Below, piece by piece: positions 43,714-52,517 of a stretch of 64,000 bases of DNA. The notes below the pieces were generated by a model that ran no database searches, had not been told where the DNA came from, and saw nothing but the letters and a program-made list of their open reading frames with translations. Source of the DNA: Nocardiopsis coralli (GTDB lineage: Bacteria; Actinomycetota; Actinomycetes; Streptosporangiales; Streptosporangiaceae); contig NZ_JADBGI010000003.1 in the NCBI RefSeq assembly GCF_014892575.1, forward strand, positions 273,915 through 337,914, read 5' to 3'. A program made the position numbers and the translations under genes. How positions within the stretch are numbered: the stretch's first letter is position 1; the number at the start of each line of letters is the position of its first letter.

Positions 43714-45249
43714 TCAGCCCGGAGAGCCCTCCTCCGTGGGGTCGTCGGTGGCGTCGTCGTCGGGCTCGCCGACGGGGGCGTCGGGGTCCGCCTCGATGTG
43801 CCGCTCGACCTGCGCGGACGTCAGTCCGATACCGCCCAGGTCGATGTCGTCGCGGGCCTGGAGGCGGCCGGTCTCGCGATCGAAGTAGAGCACGGACGCC
43901 TGGTACGGGATCGGGCGGTCGGAGTCGTGATCCAGCCCACTCAGACCGGCGCCCCCGGTCGAACCCTGCACGAGGAACCGGGTTCCGAGTTCGGTGAGTT
44001 CGGTGTCGCGCAGGTGTTCGTCGCCGTTGAGCACGAGCGGGACCACACCGTCGAAGGCCTCGGCCTGGGTGCGGGTGTGCATGACCGCCACGTCGACCTC
44101 CTCGGCCCCGTCGGCGACCCGCTCCGCCTCGGCCTCGCCCTGGGCCGCGAGCTCCTCCTCGTCCGGGTCCACGCGGGTCTCGTCCGGCGTGAAACGGGGG
44201 TCGCCCGAACCGTAGAAGGTCAGCCCCTCGACCTCGGTGGTCTCACCGTCGAGCACGACCGCGTTGGACTGGGACTCCACCGCGCGCTGGGTCCCCATCG
44301 AGTCGTGCTGCCCCTTCACCCACACGTAGGGCACGTCGAGGCCGGCGATCTCGTCGGCGAAGGTGTCCTCGGCGGCGCTGCCCCGGTCGGTGAGGTCGCC
44401 GGAGTCCACGACCGCGTCCACCCCGTACTGGTCCTGGAGGCTGGAGATGATGCTCCACGAGGCGGGGTTGAGTTGGATGTCGGACACGTGCAGCACCCGC
44501 ACGACCGACTCGTCGTCCTCGTACACCGGCAGTTCGGAGGTCGCCTCGTAGATCATCGAGACGTTGCCGACCAGCCCGGCGAGCTGCTCCTGGTACTCGC
44601 TGAACCGGCCCACGACCTCCTCGGCGCTGCCCACGACCTGCGGGGCGCCCGCGATGAGCCCGGTGTAGCGCGGTTCGGCGATGGCGCTGGGGTTGAAGGA
44701 GGCGGCGGCGACCGCGCCGGAGACGACGAGGGCGCCCAGGGAGACGGCGCCCCCGGCCAGGGCGCGGCGCAGGTTCCGGAACAGCAGCAGGGCCATGAGG
44801 AAGGCCCCGAGGGTCGCTGTCACCAGCGACCGGACCACCAGGGCGATGACGCCGTCGCGCAGGTCGTCGCCGATGCCGGCGGCCATGCGGTCGATCGCCT
44901 CGGGGTCGGTGAACATCTCCTGAGCGGCGGAGAGCCGGATGTCGGTGATGGCCGCCTCCACACGCAGGGGCGCCGCGTGGGTCTCGAAGGCGAGCTGGCC
45001 GAGCGGGGCGACGTCGACGACGGTCTCGCCGTTGAGCTGGGGACTCAGGGAGAAGGTGACGTCCGCGGGGCCGATGGGGGTGACGACCTGCCCGGCCAGG
45101 GCCAGGCCCAGCCAACCGCCGAGCAGCCCGGCGACCACGACACAGGCCCACCTCCACGCGCGCCCCTCACGGACGCGGGCGAAGGCGGCACGCGCGCGGT
45201 CGAGGGTCTCGCGGTGATCGTGGCGTCGGATCGCTTCCCATGAGAACAC
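43714..45249 (-). CDS. membrane-anchored metallophosphoesterase
   Basis: 511 aa. A membrane helix near residues 33-55 and three more between 135 and 195 precede a calcineurin-like phosphoesterase domain (about 250-480). Metal motifs: VLHVSDIQLN, VDSGDLTDRG, VKGQHDSMG (usual GNHD has Gln here), VAVMHTRTQ and LNGDEHLRD, which takes the place of GHxH. The last two deviate from consensus, so activity or metal set may differ. The helices suggest the domain is outside the membrane. The C-terminal tail is acidic. GTG at 45249 is the only early start in frame, but its ribosome site lies too close, so the true start may be lower. Confidence 0.85.
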   Translation of the reverse strand: MFSWEAIRRHDHRETLDRARAAFARVREGRAWRWACVVVAGLLGGWLGLALAGQVVTPIGPADVTFSLSPQLNGETVVDVAPLGQLAFETHAAPLRVEAAITDIRLSAAQEMFTDPEAIDRMAAGIGDDLRDGVIALVVRSLVTATLGAFLMALLLFRNLRRALAGGAVSLGALVVSGAVAAASFNPSAIAEPRYTGLIAGAPQVVGSAEEVVGRFSEYQEQLAGLVGNVSMIYEATSELPVYEDDESVVRVLHVSDIQLNPASWSIISSLQDQYGVDAVVDSGDLTDRGSAAEDTFADEIAGLDVPYVWVKGQHDSMGTQRAVESQSNAVVLDGETTEVEGLTFYGSGDPRFTPDETRVDPDEEELAAQGEAEAERVADGAEEVDVAVMHTRTQAEAFDGVVPLVLNGDEHLRDTELTELGTRFLVQGSTGGAGLSGLDHDSDRPIPYQASVLYFDRETGRLQARDDIDLGGIGLTSAQVERHIEADPDAPVGEPDDDATDDPTEEGSPG

Positions 45250-45394
45250 TCCCCCATCATGCCGCCGCCCGGACGTGTGCCCAATGCTTTACGCCCGCTC
45301 CCGAGTGTTATGTCTCTCTTCCCACACCGTGCGCGGCCCACGGGGCGGAGAAGGTCCGCCGTTCCCCTCCCGCGGAGCCCCGGAAGACGACACA

Positions 45395-45745
45395 ATGGCG
45401 GGCGTGGTGGAACTGACACGCCGTGAATTCGAGGAACTGGTCGCCGACGCCCTGGACACGATCCCCGAACACCTGGCCCAGCTGATGGACAACGTGGTGA
45501 TCACCGTCGAGGAGGAGTCCCCCGACGGTCTTCTGGGTGTGTACGAGGGGGTGCCGCTCACCGAACGCGGGGACACGTACTTCGGCGTCCTGCCGGACGT
45601 GATCCACATCTACAAGCGCAACATCTGCGCGATCTGCGAGACGCAGGAGCAGGTGGTCGAGGAGGTCGGCATCACCGTCGTGCACGAGATCGCGCACCAC
45701 TTCGGGATCGACGACGACCGCCTCATCGAGCTCGGCTGGGGCTGA
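45395..45745 (+). CDS. zincin-like metallopeptidase (DUF1025/PF06262)
   Basis: 116 aa, typical length. Zinc site HEIAHHFGIDDDRLIELG near the C-terminus (HExxHxxGxxD, the minimal zincin of this family). N-terminal FEELVADALDTIPEHLAQLM is standard. The family is conserved in actinobacteria, with an unknown natural substrate. ATG at 45395 has GGAAGA 8 nt upstream. It diverges from the metallophosphoesterase gene. Confidence 0.93.
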   Translation: MAGVVELTRREFEELVADALDTIPEHLAQLMDNVVITVEEESPDGLLGVYEGVPLTERGDTYFGVLPDVIHIYKRNICAICETQEQVVEEVGITVVHEIAHHFGIDDDRLIELGWG

Positions 45746-45934
45746 GCCCGCGGACGAACCGCGTCACACCGGACAACCGCCGCCTCGCGGACGTTTGCTG
45801 CCTACTACCCACAGCAACGAATCAGCCACGAAATCTCCCGAACCGCTTGCGGGCCCTACCGCACTCCGGAACCGTTGGTCATTGGGACACGACACAGCGT
45901 GATTACAACCCAGTAACAGACAAGGGAGTGCCGG

Positions 45935-47260
45935 GTGAGCAATCCGCGCCTCGACAACGAAGCAGACGACGAGGGCCACGAACCCTCCGACACCCGGGAC
46001 CACGCACAGGGCACCACCTGGAAGAGCGGCTACCGCGACGCGATGCGGATCCGGGAGTTCCGGTTCCTCTGGTTCGCCCACGCCCTGTCCATCGTCGGGA
46101 CCAACCTCCTCAACATCGCCGTGAGCGTGCTCGTCTACCGGGCGACCGACTCGGCCTTCGCCGCCGGCATCACGCTCGCGGTCACGTTCCTTCCCCCCAT
46201 CATCGCCGGCCCCCTGCTCTCCGGGCTCGCTGACGTCTTCCCCCGCAAGCAGGCGCTCATCGTCTGCGACCTGGCACGCGCGGTCTTCATCCTGGCCGTG
46301 GGGATCCCCGGCATCCCCGTGTGGGCGATCTGGACCCTGCTGTTCCTCTCGGTCGTGCCCGCCGTGCCCTTCACCGCCGCACGGGCCGCGCTCCTCGCCG
46401 AGATCGTCCAGGGCGAGCGCTACGTCGCCGGGACCGCGATCATCCACCTGACCACGCAGCTGGCCATGCTCATCGGGCTCATCGCCGGAGGTGTGGTGGT
46501 CTCGGTGATCGGCCCCAACACCGCGGTCATGGTCAACGCCGCGATCTTCGTGCTGTCGGCCCTGCTGGTGACGGCGGGGGTGCGCGCCCGGCCGGCCCCG
46601 AACGCGGACGCCGACGGCAACCGCTCCCGGCCCGGGCTCGGTGCCCTGATCACCCGCGGCACCCGCCTGGTGCTCACCGACCCGCGCCTGCGCACGCTGG
46701 CCCTCATGGCCTGGGTGGCGGGGCTGTACATGATCCCCTACGGGATCGCCAACCCCATGGCCGACGAACTGGGGGCGGGCGCCGGAGCGGCGGGCATCAT
46801 CATGGCCGGGCCCTCGATCGGCGCGCTCATCGGCGGGTTCCTGCTCACCCGCTTCGTCCCGCCGCCCACACGCATGCGCTGGCTGGGACCGCTGACGGTG
46901 CTCGCGTCGGTGCCGCTGCTGCTGTGGGTCCTGCCCCTGCCACTGTGGCTCATGGTCGGGTTGCTCGCGATCAGCGGCGCGGCCGCCTCGTACCAGATCG
47001 TCGCCAACGCCACCTTCGTGCTGTGCACACCGGAGGACGGGCGCGGTCTGGCGTTCGGGCTGGTCGCGGCCGGCCTGCAGGCCTCACAGGGCATCGGGAT
47101 CCTGCTCGGATCGCTCCTGGTGGAACTGTTCGGCACCGCGGCGGTCATCACCGGGGCAGGGGCCGTCGGGGTGGTGCTGGGGGTCGCGCTCGCAGCGACG
47201 TGGTCGCGCATGGCCGAACCCACGATCGAGAAGATGAACGAGGCGGAACAGCCCGCCTGA
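45935..47260 (+). CDS. MFS transporter
   Basis: 441 aa, about 12 helices (for example LLNIAVSVLVYRATDSAFAA; TTQLAMLIGLIAGGVVVSVI; LLLWVLPLPLWLMVGLLAIS). The short motif SGLADVFPRKQAL after helix 2 is the MFS inter-loop signature. It resembles the MFS_3/enterobactin-exporter-like group that pump out drugs or siderophores; substrate unknown. GTG start with AAGGGAG 7 nt upstream. The N-terminal 35 residues are acidic and cytoplasmic. Single gene. Confidence 0.9.
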   Translation: MSNPRLDNEADDEGHEPSDTRDHAQGTTWKSGYRDAMRIREFRFLWFAHALSIVGTNLLNIAVSVLVYRATDSAFAAGITLAVTFLPPIIAGPLLSGLADVFPRKQALIVCDLARAVFILAVGIPGIPVWAIWTLLFLSVVPAVPFTAARAALLAEIVQGERYVAGTAIIHLTTQLAMLIGLIAGGVVVSVIGPNTAVMVNAAIFVLSALLVTAGVRARPAPNADADGNRSRPGLGALITRGTRLVLTDPRLRTLALMAWVAGLYMIPYGIANPMADELGAGAGAAGIIMAGPSIGALIGGFLLTRFVPPPTRMRWLGPLTVLASVPLLLWVLPLPLWLMVGLLAISGAAASYQIVANATFVLCTPEDGRGLAFGLVAAGLQASQGIGILLGSLLVELFGTAAVITGAGAVGVVLGVALAATWSRMAEPTIEKMNEAEQPA

Positions 47261-47278
47261 GCACCGCTGAAAAGGCGG

Positions 47279-47319
47279 AAGGCCCGGGCCGCCGACAGGG
47301 ATGTCAGGCGGGCCGGGCC
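47279..47319. terminator. bidirectional hairpin between MFS and the PspC unit
   Basis: AGGCCCGGGCCGCC and GGCGGGCCGGGCCT form an imperfect stem around 47279-47319, following AAAAGGCGG on the plus strand. It overlaps the last codons of the small minus-strand ORF. Confidence 0.55.
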
Positions 47320-47438
47320 TCGGCCGCGGTGTCGGAGGAGGGCTCCCGTGCCTCCTCCGACTCGTGGTCCTCCCCGAGTGTGCGGAGCTCGCGCCGCTGC
47401 CACCCGGGGTGGGCTCGAAGGGTCCACTGCATGGTCAC
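47304..47438 (-). CDS. putative 44-aa protein after pspC
   Basis: A GTG that overlaps the PspC stop (GTGA) opens a 44-codon frame: charged, Glu/Arg-rich, with no membrane helix (MQWTLRAHPGWQRRELRTLG then a Glu-rich end). The ATG two codons in is the other start. The overlap supports translation, but the frame is short and no family is known. It may be a real small protein or just read-through. Confidence 0.35.
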   Translation of the reverse strand: MTMQWTLRAHPGWQRRELRTLGEDHESEEAREPSSDTAAEARPA

Positions 47439-47680
47439 TCGCTCGACTTTCCTTGGAAGTTGCGGATGATCTGCTCCAGCAGGGAACGCCGCTCACCCGC
47501 GGCCGGCATGATCAGCCAGGCCAGGATGTAGACGAAGATCCCGCTGAAACCCAGGACCGTGAGCACGATGAAGACGATGCGCACGATCGTGGGTTCCCAG
47601 CCGAAGTACTCGGCGATGCCGCCGCACACACCGGCCAGGAGCCGCTTGTCACTGCTGCGTTGGAAGCGCTTGTTGCTCAT
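47435..47680 (-). CDS. PspC-domain membrane protein
   Basis: 81 aa. PspC domain: RFQRSSDKRLLAGVCGGIAE, YFGWEPTIVRIVFIV, then a second helix LGFSGIFVYILAWLIMPA. PspC proteins sit in the membrane and take part in envelope-stress responses (phage-shock) or act as toxin-like proteins in some bacteria. Small stand-alone PspC genes are common in actinomycetes. No clear ribosome site before the ATG at 47680; an ATG at 47716 in frame is the alternative. Confidence 0.9.
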   Translation of the reverse strand: MSNKRFQRSSDKRLLAGVCGGIAEYFGWEPTIVRIVFIVLTVLGFSGIFVYILAWLIMPAAGERRSLLEQIIRNFQGKSSE

Positions 47681-47865
47681 GACTACAGATTGCCCGCTCA
47701 CGGAGACGATTCCCATCGGGGAGGCCCCTGGCCCTTCCCTGACATCTCCCCCGGGGGCTTCCGGGAGTGTGCGGGGCGGGCCCTGTGGCCTCCTACGACA
47801 CCTCCGACGCAGGGGTGGCCGGGGACGTTCCCGAGAAATGGGACACAGGTCCGTGCGGGCCTGTG

Positions 47866-48474
47866 TCAGGGGCGCGGCGCGAATGTGTGGCCGAGGCGGT
47901 CGAACGCGTCGCGCATGTGCGTGCGGATCTCCTCGACGGTCTCCTCGGACCGTGCGGCCCCGGCCTCGCCCAGGACGTGGCGGACCACCGCGGCTGCCAC
48001 ACCCGCGATGAGTTTCGGGCTCTGGTCGCCGCCGTCGGCCCCCGTGCGTCCGGCCACTGCCTCGGCGATCTGCACCTCGACGTCGTGCATGCGGGCGAGC
48101 ATCCCCGACATGAGTTGGGGTTCGCGTTCGGTGAGCTCCCAGTTGATGCGCGCCTCCTCACGCCAGGAGGCCAGGTCCTCACCCTGGTCGAGGGAGTCGG
48201 TGAGCAGGTGGACCAGGTCGTCGGTGAAGTCACCGGAGGGACCGCCCGCCACGAACACGGACACACACTCGTCGTCCGGGCCGAACGGCAGATCGCCCAG
48301 GAGCGCGTCCTCCTTGCTCCCGAAGTAGTTGAAGAAGGTCCGGGTGGAGACCTCGCCCGCGGCCGCGATCTCGTCCACGGTCACGTTCTCCAGGCCGTGC
48401 TCCAGCACCAGGCGCACGGCGGCGTCCTTGAGCGCGCGGCGCGTGGCCAGCTTCTTGCGTTCCCGAAGCCCCAT
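47866..48474 (-). CDS. TetR-family regulator
   Basis: 202 aa. Helix-turn-helix: LKDAAVRLVLEHGLENVTVD then EIAAAGEVSTRTFFNYFGSK. The helical C-terminus resembles the TetR_C/MftR-like group often beside MFS exporters. Its likely target is not evident: it is followed by 185 bp without a gene and then PspC on the same strand, and the MFS gene at 45935 is 2 kb away. Ligand unknown. ATG at 48474. Confidence 0.9.
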   Translation of the reverse strand: MGLRERKKLATRRALKDAAVRLVLEHGLENVTVDEIAAAGEVSTRTFFNYFGSKEDALLGDLPFGPDDECVSVFVAGGPSGDFTDDLVHLLTDSLDQGEDLASWREEARINWELTEREPQLMSGMLARMHDVEVQIAEAVAGRTGADGGDQSPKLIAGVAAAVVRHVLGEAGAARSEETVEEIRTHMRDAFDRLGHTFAPRP

Positions 48475-48500
48475 CGGTCCTCTCCGTCACTGCGTGGGCG

Positions 48501-48534
48501 GCCCGCCTCCGGGTGTCGGGCCCGGGAGGGCGGT
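48501..48534 (-). terminator. hairpin after the PPOX gene
   Basis: CCGCCTCCGGG and CCCGGGAGGGCGG around 48503-48533 form an imperfect GC stem, about 50 bp past the PPOX stop and ahead of the TetR gene. Confidence 0.4.
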
Positions 48535-48584
48535 GCAGGACCGCCGTGGTCGGCGGCCGTGCACCCGTACATGATCCCGCCCGG

Positions 48585-48971
48585 TCAGCGTCCGACGAAC
48601 CGGTCGGGCCGCACGTACACGATGACGCGTGTCTCGTCGGGGCTGTGCCACGGGTAGTCGGTGCCGAGGTACTTCTGGGCCATGGCGTCGATGAAGGCCT
48701 TGTCGGTGTCCTCCTCGACGCGGTCGACCTCGCCCCTGACCTCGACGTACATGTAGGGGTCGTCGGGGTCGGTGGCCGAGACGGAGATCCGGTTGTCGCG
48801 TTCGAGGTTCTTGAGCTTCTGGCGCGTGCTGGTCTGGCTGAACTTGAGGAATTCGCCGTCCCAGTCGATCCACACGGGGCTGTTGTGGGGCGCGCCGTCG
48901 GGGCCGAGGGTGGCGATGTGTCCGAAGGCGGGCTTGCGGAGGACGTTCTGCTGCTTCTCGGAGAAGGCCAT
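48585..48971 (-). CDS. PPOX-class split-barrel flavoprotein (probable F420-dependent)
   Basis: 128 aa. Split beta-barrel: FGHIATLGPDGAPHNSPVWI, DWDGEFLKFSQTSTRQKLKN, LERDNRISVSATDPDDPYMY, VEVRGEVDRV. These match the Rv1155-like group of F420- or FMN-binding reductases of actinobacteria. The acceptor is unknown. Start at the second of two adjacent ATGs (48971), which leaves 4 nt after AAGGAG. Any longer frame upstream is not coding. Confidence 0.92.
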   Translation of the reverse strand: MAFSEKQQNVLRKPAFGHIATLGPDGAPHNSPVWIDWDGEFLKFSQTSTRQKLKNLERDNRISVSATDPDDPYMYVEVRGEVDRVEEDTDKAFIDAMAQKYLGTDYPWHSPDETRVIVYVRPDRFVGR

Positions 48972-49152
48972 CATGCTCCTTGGTGTGTCGGTTGCCCCCG
49001 AGTACACCAACTCCGCGGGTGCGGTTCCGACACGGCGCGCCCGGGAGCGGGGTGTGGCGGCGGTGTGCGGCCCGGCGTTCCCCGGCGGATCCGTGGCGCG
49101 GTGGTAGCTTCCGGCACGTCCGGGACACGGAACCACGCGGGAGGGGACCACG

Positions 49153-49809
49153 GTGGACGGGCACGAACGGGACGGCGGGGACACGGACGCGGGCGACGGG
49201 CGGCCGAGCGGTGAGCACCGCTCGCAGGCGTCCGGACCCACGCGCGGGTACGGGGGCCGGAGCCGGGCCGAGCTGGAGGCGGCTCGGGACCGGACCCTGC
49301 CGCACCTGATGGCCGACGGGCTCGGCGTGGTCTTCTGCGGCATGAACCCGGGGCTGACCACGGCGCTGGTCGGGCACCACTTCGCGTCCCCGGGGAACCG
49401 GTTCTGGCCCGCGCTGGCCCACGCCGGGTTCACGCCCGAGACCTTCACACCCGACCGGGAGCGCGAGCTGCTGCCGCTGGGCATGGGCCTGACCAACCTC
49501 GTGGAACGCGCGACCCGCGACATCTCCGAGCTCTCCCGCGAGGACCTCGAGGCCGGCGGCGAACGCCTGCGCGCGGAGATGGAGCGGTACCGGCCCGCGT
49601 GGCTGGCGTTCCTGGGCCTCACCGGGTTCCGGACGGCCTTCGGCGTGAAGGGGGCGTCGGTCGGGCCGCGGGCGGAGCGTATCGGGCCGACCCGGGTGTG
49701 GCTCCTGCCCAACCCCAGCGGACGCAACGCGCACTGGAAACCCCCGGAGCTCGCCCAGGAGTACGCGCGCCTGCGCGAGGCGGCCGGGCTGCCCGACCGT
49801 TCGGCCTGA
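49153..49809 (+). CDS. mug: G/U mismatch-specific DNA glycosylase (Mug)
   Basis: 218 aa, GTG start behind GAGGGG. Uracil-DNA glycosylase superfamily: VVFCGMNPGLTTALVGHHFA with the catalytic Asn motif GMNPG, SPGNRFWPAL, and the C-terminal LLPNPSGRNAHWK. Mug/TDG enzymes remove uracil or thymine opposite guanine after cytosine deamination, relevant in a GC-rich genome. The N-terminal 40 residues are a disordered extension. Convergent with the M48 peptidase gene, 28 bp between. Confidence 0.93.
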   Translation: MDGHERDGGDTDAGDGRPSGEHRSQASGPTRGYGGRSRAELEAARDRTLPHLMADGLGVVFCGMNPGLTTALVGHHFASPGNRFWPALAHAGFTPETFTPDRERELLPLGMGLTNLVERATRDISELSREDLEAGGERLRAEMERYRPAWLAFLGLTGFRTAFGVKGASVGPRAERIGPTRVWLLPNPSGRNAHWKPPELAQEYARLREAAGLPDRSA

Positions 49810-49837
49810 CCGGCGCCCGCACCCGGACACCCGGGTC

Positions 49838-50803
49838 TCAGATGGTGCAGACGCAGGGCGGTGAACCGGCGACGGTGAGCACGGCCGCGCCCAGCACCGC
49901 CGCGGGTGGCACGGCCAGCAGGATCGCGGCCGACAGCGCGGTGACCGCACGGGTGGAGCGCCCGTTCCCGGCGCTCTGCCCCGGGAGCAGGCGGCGGGCG
50001 CGTTCCACGGGGCAGGCACCGGACGCGGCCAGGGACCGCCCCGACGGGTCCGGTTCCGGCGGCGCCACCATCACCCCGATGGCGTGCAGCAGGGGCGCGT
50101 GGCCCACCGTCCGCGCCGCGTGGTCGTCGGCGGCCCACTCGACCAGGACCGGCACCTCGGTGACTGCGGCCCGCAGGAGCGGCACACCGGGGAAAGCGGT
50201 GTCGAGCAGGCGGGAGGCGGCCACGAGCACGTGGTGGTGTCCGCGCAGGTGGGCGTCCTCGTGGGCGAGCACGGCCCGCAGTTCCTTGGGCGACAGGACG
50301 TCGAGGGCGCCCTGGGTGAGCACGACCCCGGACCGGCGGCCGGGAACGCAGTAGGCGTGGGGGCGCCGGGCCTGCAGCAGCCACACGTCGTGCCCGTCGA
50401 GGCAACGCTGCCGTGCCCCTGCGGTGAGTTCGCGGTGGTGCTCGCGCCGCCAACGCACCGATCCGGCGTACCGGCGCGCGAGCACCCAGCAGAGTCGGCC
50501 GGCGGCGAGCGCGGCGACCGGGGCGAGCACGGCCACCACCGTTCCCGCTCCGCTGCTGCTCACCGCTTGGAACAGAGTGATGCAGGCGGTCACGAACCCT
50601 TTCAGCCCGGGGCCCATGACCTCGGCGACCACGGTGAACACCAGGGTCGCCCAGCTGACGGCCCAGGCCAGGAGCGCGACCGTCCACAGAGCGAGCAGGT
50701 GCCGCGGCGGCAGGTCGCCCGCGCGGGCGCACCACCGCACGAAGGCGGGTCCGGCGAGGCTGAGCAGGGCGGCCGAACCGGCGGCGATCGCGATCAGGGT
50801 CAC
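49838..50803 (-). CDS. BlaR1-like M48/M56 membrane metalloprotease
   Basis: 321 aa. Three or four membrane helices (LIAIAAGSAALLSLAGPAF; LLALWTVALLAWAVSWATLV; TVVAVLAPVAALAAGRLCWV; ALSAAILLAVPPAAVLGAAV) and the zinc site HEDAHLRGHHH (HExxH) near residue 185 on the cytoplasmic face. It lacks the penicillin-sensor domain of BlaR1. Such proteases cleave the BlaI repressor encoded just upstream and so convert a membrane signal into derepression. GTG start overlaps the blaI stop (GTGA), with GAGGAGG upstream. It ends the operon. Confidence 0.9.
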   Translation of the reverse strand: MTLIAIAAGSAALLSLAGPAFVRWCARAGDLPPRHLLALWTVALLAWAVSWATLVFTVVAEVMGPGLKGFVTACITLFQAVSSSGAGTVVAVLAPVAALAAGRLCWVLARRYAGSVRWRREHHRELTAGARQRCLDGHDVWLLQARRPHAYCVPGRRSGVVLTQGALDVLSPKELRAVLAHEDAHLRGHHHVLVAASRLLDTAFPGVPLLRAAVTEVPVLVEWAADDHAARTVGHAPLLHAIGVMVAPPEPDPSGRSLAASGACPVERARRLLPGQSAGNGRSTRAVTALSAAILLAVPPAAVLGAAVLTVAGSPPCVCTI

Positions 50804-51177
50804 GGTTCCTCCTCGCGCGGCACGTCCGAGAGCAGGTCGCGCAGGACCTCGACCTGGTCGGGCGGCATGTCGTCGACGAACCGCAGGAGCGTGGCCCGGG
50901 CGTCGCCGCTCTCGGCCAGAACCCCGGACATGCGCTGCGCGGCGTAGGTGGGGCGGTCGCGCACGGGGCGGTAGAACCACAGCCGGCCCACCCGGTCCCG
51001 TTCCACCCAGCCCTTGCGGCGCAGGTTCTCCAGGACCGTGGAGATGGTGGTGTAGGCGGGCGTGCGGCCCGGGAGGGAGTCCACGACCGTGCGGACGCTC
51101 ATCGGTTCCCCGGCTCCCCACAGGAGGTCGAGGACGGCCGATTCCAGCGGTCCCAGCCCCGGCAGAGGTTCGTCCAT
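50800..51177 (-). CDS. blaI: BlaI/MecI-family repressor
   Basis: 125 aa. Winged helix: LGPLESAVLDLLWGAGEPMS, VRTVVDSLPGRTPAYTTIST, VLENLRRKGWVERDRVGRLW, the classic BlaI pattern, with a C-terminal dimer helix (LRFVDDMPPDQVEVLRDLL). It presumably represses its own operon until cleaved by the M48 protease with which it overlaps. The ATG at 51177 (GGGGACG upstream) is used; a GTG at 51198 with GGAGG 8 nt upstream is equally possible. 83 bp separate it from the lipoprotein gene; no clear BlaI operator there. Confidence 0.92.
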   Translation of the reverse strand: MDEPLPGLGPLESAVLDLLWGAGEPMSVRTVVDSLPGRTPAYTTISTVLENLRRKGWVERDRVGRLWFYRPVRDRPTYAAQRMSGVLAESGDARATLLRFVDDMPPDQVEVLRDLLSDVPREEEP

Positions 51178-51260
51178 CGTCCCCACGCTCTCGTCCACTC
51201 CGTTCGCCTCCACATTATTGGCGTTGGCCCTCCAGTTCGGTGGTCGGGCCTGCCACCCGT

Positions 51261-52517
51261 TCATGAACTGGGGCCGAAGGCGGCGAAGGCGTCACCGAGC
51301 CCGTCCGACCCGACCGGGACCAGGGCCGTGCCGTCCTCGGCCGCGGCCACGGGGACGGCCCAGGGACCTTCCTCCGTGGCCGCGCCCGATGCGAGGTCCA
51401 CGAGCCGTGTGGCGTCGCCGTCGGTCAGGTACGCATGGTCACCGACGACCGCATCGAGCTTCGGGCCGTCCGGGAGGCGGGTGCGCCACAGCTGCTCGGC
51501 CGGGTCGCTGTGCAGGCCGACGAGGAGCTGTCCGCCGTCCGGGTGGGGGCCGCCGACCACGGTCAGGCCGTCCTTGTCCCCGACGACGCGCGGCTCCTCC
51601 GGGCCGGGGAACGAGGCGAGCCGCTCCCCCGTGCGCAGGTCGTGTGCGGTGTGGGCGGCCGGTTCCCCGTCGGCGCCGGCCCAGGACAGCACCACGGCGG
51701 CCGCCTGGCCGTTCTCGGGGGCCGGGCCCGGTCCGGGGGCGGCCGTGTCCGGGTCGGTCCCCGCGTGCTCGGGCAGGTCGAGGTCGTCGGCGGCCCAGAG
51801 CGGGTCGCCGCTGCCGGCCTCCGCGGCCCTCAGCTCGCCGCCGTCCCTCACGAGCAGGGTGCCCTGGTACTCGTGCAGGAGCTCCGTGCCGTCCTCCGCC
51901 TCGTCGGCCGCGACCGTGCCGGTCCCCGGGTCCAGCGCCACCTTCGGCCCGGTGGAGTTACTCATGACCGAGCCCTCGATCGCACCGAGCAGCAGGCCGG
52001 GGCCGACCAGCGTCCCCGGGACCTCGGTGGGACCCCAGACCAGCGACCCGTCGACGGGGTCGAGCGCGGCGGCCGTGGTCGTGGTCGCGAGCACGCCGCC
52101 CGAGGGGTCGGCGTCGCTGTCCAGGAGCACCAGGAGGTCTTCGCCGTCGGCGCCCTCGGTCACCGCGAACGCCGTGCAACTCGGGTTGCGTTCCGTGGAC
52201 CACCGGGTCGCCCCCTCGGCGTCGACCCCGAGGAAGGTGAGGTCGCCCCCGCCGCGCTCGGGCATGGCCATACCGACGAACCCGTCCGCGGCCGCCTGCG
52301 GGGGCGACGAGTACGGCGCCGCCCACGACGGAGCGCCCTCCAGGACGGGCGGCGGTTCGTCCTCCGGCGCGGCCGTGGCCGGCGCGGGGGGATCGTCGCG
52401 GGGTTCGGCGTCCTCGGGTGCCGAGACCTCGCGGGAGGAGCAGGCCGCCAGGATCAGGACGAGGGCGGTGCCGGCGGCGAGCGCCGGGAGGGGACGGGGG
52501 CGCGCGTGCGGGGTCAC
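51261..52517 (-). CDS. lipoprotein with PQQ-like repeats
   Basis: 418 aa. Lipobox LVLILAAC at residues 18-25 follows a basic, hydrophobic signal peptide. After a Pro/Glu-rich spacer the sequence has repeated beta motifs (GEDLLVLLDSDADPSGG, PVDGSLVWGP, TGERLASFPGPEEPRVVG), like PQQ-type beta-propellers, though a strict match is not seen. It would lie on the outer face of the membrane. GTG start overlaps the ccdA stop (GTGA). Its place between CcdA and BlaI suggests a sensor or a redox partner, which is inference. Confidence 0.8.
   Translation of the reverse strand: MTPHARPRPLPALAAGTALVLILAACSSREVSAPEDAEPRDDPPAPATAAPEDEPPPVLEGAPSWAAPYSSPPQAAADGFVGMAMPERGGGDLTFLGVDAEGATRWSTERNPSCTAFAVTEGADGEDLLVLLDSDADPSGGVLATTTTAAALDPVDGSLVWGPTEVPGTLVGPGLLLGAIEGSVMSNSTGPKVALDPGTGTVAADEAEDGTELLHEYQGTLLVRDGGELRAAEAGSGDPLWAADDLDLPEHAGTDPDTAAPGPGPAPENGQAAAVVLSWAGADGEPAAHTAHDLRTGERLASFPGPEEPRVVGDKDGLTVVGGPHPDGGQLLVGLHSDPAEQLWRTRLPDGPKLDAVVGDHAYLTDGDATRLVDLASGAATEEGPWAVPVAAAEDGTALVPVGSDGLGDAFAAFGPSS

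Noticed and set aside
48585..50735. 716-codon minus-strand frame ending as the PPOX protein
   Set aside because: Only the last 129 codons are real; the upstream part is antisense to mug and out of frame with the M48 gene.
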